Assembly (NCBI GenBank): GCA_003218785.1
Contig: QHOM01000054.1
Span: 1 to 23,553, forward strand
Reading direction: 5' to 3'
DNA: 23,553 nt
Source: Verrucomicrobiota bacterium
GTDB lineage: Bacteria; Verrucomicrobiota; Verrucomicrobiia; Chthoniobacterales; UBA10450
Shown: one piece after another, positions 7,071-12,926 of the stretch
How positions within the stretch are numbered: the stretch's first letter is position 1
How the letters are laid out: each line of letters opens with the position of its first letter
The notes under the pieces: generated by a model
The model's input: the letters and a program-made list of their open reading frames with translations, nothing else
What the model was told of the DNA's origin: nothing
Databases searched by the model: none
Translations under genes and position numbers: made by a program

Positions 7071-8039
7071 TTACGACATTCCCAATGATTCCAGCGTTGG
7101 CTGATCGATTGCGGCTGTTTCTGCCAGCCCGTTGGCGCGTTGGTAATCTGTGATCGCGGCACGCGTTTGCGGTCCGAGCAGACCATCCACTTCGCCCTGG
7201 TAATAACCCTGCTCTTGCAGTGCGGTCTGGACATTAGCGATCACCTGATCGGGCGGCATGTTGTTATACCCGTAGATCGGGCCGTCATATGGATAATATG
7301 CGTTGCCTGAATCGTAGCCCCAAGCTGGGTACCAGAATCCGGCATTCCAAAAGTACCATCCGCCGGAGATCAGAACGACGCGGTTGTAATGCTGTCTCCA
7401 CCAACCCTGGTCGTGCCATTCGGACTGATAGTTGCGAAATGCCGTATATTGCGGGCCGCTCCAATTCTGGGCTCCCTCAATTCGCTTATTTTGCTGGAAC
7501 GTTACAGCAGGCGCGACTTCGGGTTTCGGTTTATTCGGCAGGGTTAACTGCTTAGCCTGGTACTTCTTCCCTGCTGCAGCCGCCGTCGTTACTGGCTTGC
7601 CTGCTCCTGCTGGCTTGCCCTTTCCAGGTGCTTTTCCGACTTCCGTCGGTTTGCCCGCTTCTGTTGGCTTGCCCTTTCCAGCTGCCTTTCCGACTTCCGC
7701 GGGTTTGCCCGCTTCTGCTGGCTTGCCCTTTCCAGCTGCTTTTCCGACTTCCGCGGGTTTGCCCGCTTCTGCTGGCTTGCCTTTTCCAGCTGCTTTTCCG
7801 ACTTCCGCGGGCTGACCAACACCCGTCGGTTTGCCTGCTCCTGTCGGCTTGCCCGCGCCTGTGGGTTTGCCCGCGCCTGTGGGTTTGCCCGCTCCCGTCG
7901 GTTTTGCACCCGGTTGCGGCGAAACCTGTCCAGCTTGCGCACCCTTTTTCTGTTCCTTCTTTTTCCCCTTTTCTTCTTGCTGCGCACCGGCGACGCACGC
8001 GAGCGCAAGACTACAAATTAAAACAAGAAATATTCTCAT
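7071..8039 (-). CDS. Secreted peptidoglycan-binding-domain protein, tandem paralog 3, with long KPTGAGK/PAEVGK repeats
   Basis: 322 aa. Residues 1-20 are a signal peptide (MRIFLVLICSLALACVAGAQ) followed by a very basic stretch. Residues 47-76 are five hexapeptides of the PTGAGK type. Residues 77-148 are exactly four 18-residue units of the type PAEVGKAAGKGKPAEAGK. Residues 178-260 are the aromatic module (FQQNKRIEGAQNW, NRVVLISGGWYFWNAGFWYP). Residues 262-322 are a PG_binding_1-like repeat (VQTALQEQGYYQGEVDGLLG, TLESLG). The linker is highly lysine-rich and reminiscent of wall-spanning or polyanion-binding tails; that role is inference. ATG 8039 has AAGGA 8 bases upstream. It has its own promoter block, and its 3' hairpin looks degraded. 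Confidence 0.85.
   Translation of the reverse strand: MRIFLVLICSLALACVAGAQQEEKGKKKEQKKGAQAGQVSPQPGAKPTGAGKPTGAGKPTGAGKPTGAGKPTGVGQPAEVGKAAGKGKPAEAGKPAEVGKAAGKGKPAEAGKPAEVGKAAGKGKPTEAGKPTEVGKAPGKGKPAGAGKPVTTAAAAGKKYQAKQLTLPNKPKPEVAPAVTFQQNKRIEGAQNWSGPQYTAFRNYQSEWHDQGWWRQHYNRVVLISGGWYFWNAGFWYPAWGYDSGNAYYPYDGPIYGYNNMPPDQVIANVQTALQEQGYYQGEVDGLLGPQTRAAITDYQRANGLAETAAIDQPTLESLGMS
7596..7901 (-). repeat. Coding tandem repeats: 5 x 18 bp and 4 x 54 bp
   Basis: Inside secreted paralog 3, 7812-7901 holds five 18-bp units (PTGAGK type) and 7596-7811 holds four 54-bp units (18 residues each). The 54-bp units are nearly identical at DNA level, which suggests recent expansion by slippage or recombination. 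Confidence 0.85.
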
Positions 8040-8060
8040 AAGTTTTTTCCTTCTGGGTTG

Positions 8061-8091
8061 TTTAGACTTTTAGTGGTCTTCATTTATTCAA
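8061..8091 (-). promoter_or_regulatory. Putative promoter of secreted paralog 3
   Basis: TTGAAT (8086-8091) and TCTAAA (8061-8066) on the minus strand, spacing 19, as in the two other copies. The GTTGAAT and AGAAGGAAAAAAC leader words are also shared. Confidence 0.55.
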
Positions 8092-8161
8092 CGTTGGAGC
8101 GTGGCTTTTTGGATGCCTTCGCTGGTACAAAACGCAGAGGTTGCCTTGCAATCTCCACTCG

Positions 8162-8608
8162 TCAGGCCTGTTGTCGCACTGCTTCGAACAGCACAATTGC
8201 GACTGTGGTCGCGAGGTTCAGGCTGCGCGTCCCGTGCATCGGGATGGTGACGCAATTGTCCATGTTTTTCGCCAACAAATTCTCCGGCAACCCCTTCGTT
8301 TCCCTTCCGAAAACGAGGAAATCACCCTCATGAAACTTTACATCGTAATAAGCGCGCTGAGCTTTTGTTGTGAGAAAAAAATAGCGCGCGTTTGATTTTT
8401 GTTTCGACTGAAGTTGCGCAAACGAATCCCACAATCGTACGTTCACTTGGTCCCAATAATCGAGGCCAGCGCGTTTTAGTTGCCGATCTTCCAATGAAAA
8501 GCCAAGCGGCTTTACCAAATGCAATCTCGAACGCGTCGCCAGACAAAGCCGTCCCACGTTCCCTGTGTTTGGTGGAATCTCCGGTTCAATCAGAACAACG
8601 TTAAACAT
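8162..8608 (-). CDS. trmL: tRNA (cytidine(34)-2'-O)-methyltransferase TrmL (SPOUT family)
   Basis: 148 aa SPOUT methyltransferase of the TrmL/YibK type, which 2'-O-methylates the wobble nucleotide of leucine tRNAs. The family wording is clear: VLIEPEIPPNTGNVGRLC at 5-22, LKRAGLDYW at 44-52, FGRETKGLPENLL with the SAM-loop glycines, and IPMHGTRSLNLATTVAIVLF, which forms the knot and carries the RSLNL motif. Length matches the family and no domain is missing. Start ATG 8608 has GAGAGGG directly before it. A 40-bp degenerate copy of the N-terminal coding part lies at 6943-6982. Confidence 0.92.
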   Translation of the reverse strand: MFNVVLIEPEIPPNTGNVGRLCLATRSRLHLVKPLGFSLEDRQLKRAGLDYWDQVNVRLWDSFAQLQSKQKSNARYFFLTTKAQRAYYDVKFHEGDFLVFGRETKGLPENLLAKNMDNCVTIPMHGTRSLNLATTVAIVLFEAVRQQA

Positions 8609-8632
8609 CCCTCTCTGTTATCCAGAGCGAAG

Positions 8633-8760
8633 TCGAGGAATCTCTAACTGTTTCCTCGAGATCTGATTCCGAATCAGAAAAGCAGGAAAAAAAGGAACTG
8701 AATCTGGAAACCAGAAACCATGAAGTCCCAAAAATTCTTTTCCTGGATTCTTGGATTCCT
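8633..8760. repeat. Intergenic word repeats and palindromes between tal and trmL
   Basis: The 159-bp gap contains an 8-bp inverted repeat (TCGAGGAA 8633-8640 / TTCCTCGA 8652-8659) and a 17-bp palindrome TCTGATTC-C-GAATCAGA (8662-8678). Near 8745-8765 it has successive TGGATTCT, TGGATTCC and TGATTCGA words. There is no T-run of a terminator and no ORF of note. Confidence 0.45.
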
Positions 8761-8767
8761 GATTCGA

Positions 8768-9769
8768 TTATTTGCCTAATTTGCTCGCCACGAATTTTTC
8801 CAGCTTCACCACGTCGGCGGCGAATTTGCGGATCCCTTCACCCGTTTTTTCGTACGCCATCGCGTTGTCGTTCAGCATCCAGTGGAACTTCTTCTCGTCC
8901 AGCTGCAGCTTCTCGATCTTCGCCGACTTCGCTTTTTCCGGATCAAGTTTGCGCTCGAGCGGCTCGGTCGATTCGGAAAGTTCCTTCATCAATTCGGGAC
9001 TGATCGTTAGGCAGTCGCAGCCGGCCAGCTCGCGAATCTGTCCGGTGTTACGGAAACTCGCGCCCATCACCTCAGTCGGGATGCCGAATTTCTTGTAATA
9101 GGTGAAGATTTCGGTGACCGATTGCACTCCCGGATCTTCCGGACCGGTGTAATCACGTTTCATTTCTTTTTTGTACCAATCGTAAATCCGGCCGACAAAT
9201 GGTGAGATCAGTTGCACCTTCGCCTCAGCGCAGCGCACAGCCTGTGGCAACGAGAACATGAGCGTCAAATTGCATCGGATCCCTTCTCTTTGCAGTTGCT
9301 CGGCCGCATTTATACCCTCCCATGTTGACGCGACTTTAATCAGCACCCGCTCGCGCGGAATTTTGCGCTCTTCGTAAAGTTTGACCAACTGGCGCGCCTT
9401 TCTGATCGAACCCTCCACATCAAACGATAAACGTGCGTCGGTTTCAGTCGAGACGCGTCCGGGCACGATCTCCAAAATGTCGCATCCAAACTGCACAAGC
9501 AGATGATCGCAAATGTCTTCAATCTCCGCCGCACCGCTTAAGCCAGACGTCTTTCGATCAGCAAGCACTTCGTCGAGCAAATGCGCGTATTCCGGCTTTT
9601 GCGTCGCCGCATAAACTAAACTTGGATTCGTCGTCGCATCCTGCGGTTTGAATTCCTTGATCGATTCAAAATCCGCCGTGTCGGCGACGATTTTGGTGAA
9701 CTTCTTAAGCTGATCGAGCTGATTCAATTTCGTCTCAGTTTTTTTCGCTTCAGTAACAATAGTGCTCAT
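8768..9769 (-). CDS. tal: Transaldolase
   Basis: Pentose-phosphate enzyme that transfers dihydroxyacetone units between sedoheptulose-7-phosphate and glyceraldehyde-3-phosphate. 333 aa, full length for the classical E. coli TalB type. Asp31 lies in VADTADF, the ATTNPSL motif is at 45-51, GRVSTETDARLSFD at 104-117, and the Schiff-base lysine is Lys145 in RVLIKVASTWEG. FRNTGQI and GCDCLTISP follow in the expected order. The N-terminal 18 residues are a short charged extension. Start ATG 9769 has a very strong AAGGAGG Shine-Dalgarno, suggesting high expression. About 80 bp separate it from the aminotransferase stop upstream. Confidence 0.95.
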   Translation of the reverse strand: MSTIVTEAKKTETKLNQLDQLKKFTKIVADTADFESIKEFKPQDATTNPSLVYAATQKPEYAHLLDEVLADRKTSGLSGAAEIEDICDHLLVQFGCDILEIVPGRVSTETDARLSFDVEGSIRKARQLVKLYEERKIPRERVLIKVASTWEGINAAEQLQREGIRCNLTLMFSLPQAVRCAEAKVQLISPFVGRIYDWYKKEMKRDYTGPEDPGVQSVTEIFTYYKKFGIPTEVMGASFRNTGQIRELAGCDCLTISPELMKELSESTEPLERKLDPEKAKSAKIEKLQLDEKKFHWMLNDNAMAYEKTGEGIRKFAADVVKLEKFVASKLGK

Positions 9770-9852
9770 AGCCTTTCCTCCTTATTAAACGTACGCTCCG
9801 CTGAAAGATCGACAATGAGATTCTCGGAGGTCTCAATGTTCCTCGTGAGCCT

Positions 9853-11268
9853 TCAGGCGGGAACAGTGGAGCGAAACTCCGTCCGTCGCGATCCAAGCGC
9901 GGCTTTGACGAAATTATTTCCAAGCTCCCACATCGGCCCCGGAAATTTGCGGCACTCGGTCAGGACGTCGTCGAGCGCGTTTACGAACATGTCGATCTCC
10001 CGCTCGCCAATGATCAACGGGGGCAGGATTTTCATCACATCCATGGCATGCCCGGCCACTTGCGTGAGAATACGATGCTTGCTCAATATTTGGGTCACGA
10101 TCATTTGCGCAAAGAGCACCTTGTCGATCTTGTGCAACAACTTCCACGCCATCCTAAGTTTGAATTCCTGCGGCTCATGGAATTCAATTCCAATCATCAG
10201 TCCTTTGCCGCGGACTTCCTTGATGAAGCAATGTTTTGCACGCAACGCATCGATCTTTTGTATGAGCAACGCGCCCATTTTTGCCGCGTTCTCGACTAAA
10301 TTTTCCTGATCGATGATTTCCAACGCGGCGAGTCCGCAAGCCATCGCCAGATTATTGCGTCCGAATGTGGTCGAATGCACGACGCAACGGTCCATTCGGC
10401 TGAATGTTTTCTGATAAATATCGCGCCGCGTCACAATCGCGCCGCACGGCACGTAACCGCCGCTCAAAGTCTTTGCAAGCGTGATGATGTCGGGCTCAAG
10501 ATTCCAATGCTGGAAGCCGAACATTTTGCCGGTGCGACCTAGCCCGGTCTGCACTTCATCAGAGATCAACAACGTTCCATATTTACGGCAAAGCTCCTGC
10601 GCGCGGACAAAGAAATCGGTCTTCGGCGACTTGCAGCCTTTGCCCTGGACCGTCTCAATCACAAACGCTGCAACGTCTCGCGGACGCAATTGTCGATCCA
10701 GCGCTTCGATATCGTCAACCGGCACGCGCGCATCGAATCCTTCCATCAGCGGCCCAAATCCTTCCGTGAAACTTTCGCACCCCATCAACGACAACGAACC
10801 GAGACTGAGTCCGTGAAACGCGCTGCCGAGTGAGACCGCGCGGTTTCGTCTCGTCGCGGCACGCGCAAATTTTAGCGCTCCTTCCATCGCCTCAGTGCCG
10901 GAGTTGCAGAAAAAAACTGCGTCGAGATGCGGCGGGGTGCGTTTTACAAGCGCTTCAGCCAGTAATCCGCTCAAGAGCGAGCAGTCCATCTGCACCATGT
11001 TGGGCAGATCGAGATCGAGCACATCACGAATCGCTTGTTTTACGACGGGATGATTTCGCCCAATGTTAAAAACGCTGTAGCCGCTCAAAAAATCCAGATA
11101 CGGCTGGTTATCCATATCGTAGAGGTAAGCGCCCTCGGCCCGCGCATAGACTTTGTCGAAGCCGATCACCCGTTGCGCTGCCACCAGCGTGCGGTTCACA
11201 TGTCGCTCATGCAGTTGATAATTCTCACCCAGCCGTGCCGCTACGATTTCCTTTAGATCAAAAGCCAT
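9853..11268 (-). CDS. Class III PLP-dependent aminotransferase
   Basis: 471 aa fold-type I aminotransferase of the acetylornithine/putrescine/GABA group. The PLP lysine is Lys266 in ITLAKTLSGGYVP, Asp237-Glu238 (ISDEVQTGLGRTG) contacts the pyridine nitrogen, SGTEAM at 123-128 holds the phosphate, and FHGLSLG is at 151-157. Ordering and length fit an intact enzyme. The long N-terminal lead (about 40 residues before YLYDMDN) and the RILTQVAGHAMDVMKILPPL ending resemble the so-called aspartate aminotransferase family proteins. The substrate cannot be assigned. The frame is open to 11406, but ATG 11268 is chosen because homology starts there. The small membrane protein upstream ends 38 bp before it, so the two may be cotranscribed. 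Confidence 0.85.
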   Translation of the reverse strand: MAFDLKEIVAARLGENYQLHERHVNRTLVAAQRVIGFDKVYARAEGAYLYDMDNQPYLDFLSGYSVFNIGRNHPVVKQAIRDVLDLDLPNMVQMDCSLLSGLLAEALVKRTPPHLDAVFFCNSGTEAMEGALKFARAATRRNRAVSLGSAFHGLSLGSLSLMGCESFTEGFGPLMEGFDARVPVDDIEALDRQLRPRDVAAFVIETVQGKGCKSPKTDFFVRAQELCRKYGTLLISDEVQTGLGRTGKMFGFQHWNLEPDIITLAKTLSGGYVPCGAIVTRRDIYQKTFSRMDRCVVHSTTFGRNNLAMACGLAALEIIDQENLVENAAKMGALLIQKIDALRAKHCFIKEVRGKGLMIGIEFHEPQEFKLRMAWKLLHKIDKVLFAQMIVTQILSKHRILTQVAGHAMDVMKILPPLIIGEREIDMFVNALDDVLTECRKFPGPMWELGNNFVKAALGSRRTEFRSTVPA

Positions 11269-11306
11269 TGTGCAACGTTCTGCGATGTCTGTACGGAACG
11301 CAACCG

Positions 11307-11813
11307 CTAGGGCTTCCAATCCTGATAAGCTTGGTGAGCACCCATCTCCAAGTTGGTTTTCCCGGGTGAATATCGTTCCAATTGTGTAGCAAGCCATTGG
11401 AACCATTCAAAAGTTTTCTGCGAACCGCTGCGACGGCGTTCTTCTTCGACGTAGGGGCGCACCTTACGCCAGGCGAGACGAACGGTGCCACCCATCAAGT
11501 CCCCGACCACCTGCAAAGGAACAATGCGCGCATAAACAGAATATCCGAGCCCTTCGAGAATCACGCCAATCGCCTGCACCGCAGCGAGCACGCGCGCGTC
11601 CGCTTCAATCGCCGACGCGGCTAATCCATCCGGAATACTGTGCACGACGATCATCGACTTCATCCATTCGGGAGTGAGAATCGCTTGAACGGCAGCGAAC
11701 GCCGCCCGCTCCGCGCGTTCGTGACGCGCGCGACGCGTTTCAAGCAAACCGAATGCGACCGCAGTCAAAACCGTTAATGCCGTGGCCACATTTGCCAAGG
11801 TCGAAAGGTCCAC
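11307..11813 (-). CDS. Small membrane-anchored protein, DUF4760-like
   Basis: 168 aa. Residues 5-24 form one hydrophobic helix (TLANVATALTVLTAVAFGLL), followed by a basic, charged helix (ETRRARHERAERAAF) and a soluble mostly helical domain with a conserved-looking ILEGLGYSVYARIVPL segment. The layout, one N-terminal helix plus about 140 residues with a WRKVRPYVEEERRR segment, resembles DUF4760 proteins; that match is from memory and tentative. The start is GTG 11813, with no clear Shine-Dalgarno. It lies upstream of and on the same strand as the class III aminotransferase. Function unknown. Confidence 0.65.
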   Translation of the reverse strand: MDLSTLANVATALTVLTAVAFGLLETRRARHERAERAAFAAVQAILTPEWMKSMIVVHSIPDGLAASAIEADARVLAAVQAIGVILEGLGYSVYARIVPLQVVGDLMGGTVRLAWRKVRPYVEEERRRSGSQKTFEWFQWLATQLERYSPGKTNLEMGAHQAYQDWKP

Positions 11814-11868
11814 GCGGCGAGTTTATCAGAATCTTCCTGCGCAGAGCGAAGCCGAAATTGGCTGCGAG

Positions 11869-11905
11869 AAAAAGACCGCAGGATTCCCTGCCGGAACCCT
11901 GCGGC
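11869..11905 (-). terminator. Rho-independent terminator after the Thr-rich protein gene
   Basis: On the minus strand a 13-bp stem (11893-11905 with 11875-11887, one G-T pair at the base and one inside) with a short loop is followed by C and TTTTT. It sits 24 bp past the stop at 11930. Confidence 0.85.
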
Positions 11906-11929
11906 TTTGATTTTCCGAACTATTTTTGT

Positions 11930-12280
11930 TTAGTCTTCAACGACCACGTGATGGACTACGCGCGTCTCACCCGTGCCTGTGTAATAAACGCGCACACGCT
12001 GACCCGGTTTGAGCGCTGATGTGACGACATTCCCGGCGCCGTTCACGATTCGCGCGGCCGTGCCAAGAGCGAAGCTGACTGGTCCTTGGTCGCTCTTGAC
12101 CACAATCGTCTTGCTAGGTTCATAGGTAGTTACCGTACCCGCAGTGTAGGTTGTGGTTGTTTCGGTTGTTGTTGTCGGTTGTGTAGCTGTCGTTGTTTGC
12201 TCTGTGGTGGTCGTACTCGTCTGCGCAAACGCCAGTGGCGCGATCAGCGCGCAAGCGAGAGTGACAATTGTTTTCTTCAC
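11930..12280 (-). CDS. Small secreted Thr-rich protein, tandem copy 1
   Basis: 116 aa. Residues 1-19 are a signal peptide (MKKTIVTLACALIAPLAFA). Residues 20-48 are almost entirely Thr with Gln, Glu and Ala. Residues 50-116 form a compact beta-type domain (YEPSKTIVVKSDQGPVSFAL, then LKPGQRVRVYYTGTGETRVV). GTG at 12280 is the start: GGGAGG lies 7 bases before it and the ATA codon in front is not a start. Its sister gene lies just upstream (12424-12786), with shared coding and upstream sequence. Possibly a periplasmic or surface protein; function unknown. Confidence 0.75.
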   Translation of the reverse strand: MKKTIVTLACALIAPLAFAQTSTTTTEQTTTATQPTTTTETTTTYTAGTVTTYEPSKTIVVKSDQGPVSFALGTAARIVNGAGNVVTSALKPGQRVRVYYTGTGETRVVHHVVVED

Positions 12281-12342
12281 TATTATGCCTCCCTGTTTCT
12301 TGTTGATGTTTTACCTCAAACTTCGTAGCTCGAGGATATAGC

Positions 12343-12370
12343 GGACGCTCCCAAGGTTTTGCGCGTCCGT
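12343..12370. promoter_or_regulatory. Conserved upstream stem-loop of Thr-rich copy 1
   Basis: CGGACGC (12343-12349) pairs perfectly with GCGTCCG (12364-12370) around a 14-base loop. It starts 62 bp upstream of the GTG start. A related inverted repeat sits at almost the same distance from copy 2. No T-run follows, so it does not look like a terminator. Confidence 0.4.
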
Positions 12371-12423
12371 CTCATGTTTGACAGACCGCGTGACGCTTCT
12401 ATTCAAACCAATGTTATTTCTGT

Positions 12424-12786
12424 TTACTCCTCTACTTCCACGTGATCGACCACACGCGTCTCGCCCATTTCTGTATAATAAACACGCACCCGCGTGCCGG
12501 GTTTGATCGGGGTTCTGACGACTTGGCCCAACTTATTGTAAATGAGGCCGGTCCCGTAAAGAACATAGCGTTGCGGATTATTCGAGTCGTCCGTACGAAC
12601 GACGAGAGTTTTCGCAGGCTGATAACTAGCGGCCGTGCCTTCCTCAATCGCGCTGAATGTGCCCGTTACCGTTATTGGTTCTATAGTAGTTGTTGTGGTT
12701 TGCCTTGTGATCGTCGTACTCGTCTGCGCAAACGCCAGCGGAACAACGAACACGCAAGCGAGAGCGACAATTGTTTTCTTCACCAT
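12424..12786 (-). CDS. Small secreted Thr-rich protein, tandem copy 2
   Basis: 120 aa; paralog of the gene at 11930-12280. It has a signal peptide (VKKTIVALACVFVVPLAFA), a shorter Thr-rich stretch (about 21-36), then YQPAKTLVVRTDDSNNPQRY and IKPGTRVRVYYTEMGETRVV. The copies differ mostly in the Thr linker and by a few inserted residues. ATG 12786 is listed, but GTG 12783 has the same 7-base distance to GGAGG as the start used in copy 1 and is the likelier ancestral start. The gene is divergent from purL, and the 140-bp gap should hold both promoters. Confidence 0.75.
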   Translation of the reverse strand: MVKKTIVALACVFVVPLAFAQTSTTITRQTTTTTIEPITVTGTFSAIEEGTAASYQPAKTLVVRTDDSNNPQRYVLYGTGLIYNKLGQVVRTPIKPGTRVRVYYTEMGETRVVDHVEVEE

Positions 12787-12841
12787 GATGCCTCCCTGTT
12801 GTTTATGATCTATCCAAACTTCGCCGTTCGACGACTTACTG

Positions 12842-12857
12842 GACGCTCCAAGGCGTC
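12842..12857. promoter_or_regulatory. Conserved upstream stem-loop of Thr-rich copy 2
   Basis: GACGC (12842-12846) pairs with GCGTC (12853-12857) around TCCAAG. The GGACGCTCC-AAGG wording and the distance to the start match the element at 12343-12370 upstream of copy 1, so it was duplicated with the gene or kept by selection. Confidence 0.35.
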
Positions 12858-12926
12858 GCTATTTTCATCCAAATCTTTTATTTGTGTGATTGAGCGGGTC
12901 CGTGGATTCGTTAACGTGACGTGCTA

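Noticed and set aside
6935..7234. Minus-strand 99-codon frame between paralogs 2 and 3
   Set aside because: It is an out-of-frame reading of the paralog 3 C-terminus joined to the trmL remnant.
7596..7901. Possible CRISPR-like direct repeat array
   Set aside because: Units are contiguous without spacers and are in frame inside a gene; no cas genes.
7628..8041. Plus-strand open frames of 127-137 codons over the secreted-protein repeats
   Set aside because: They are antisense shadows of a repetitive GC-rich coding region; the minus frame has the signal peptide, domain structure and ribosome site.
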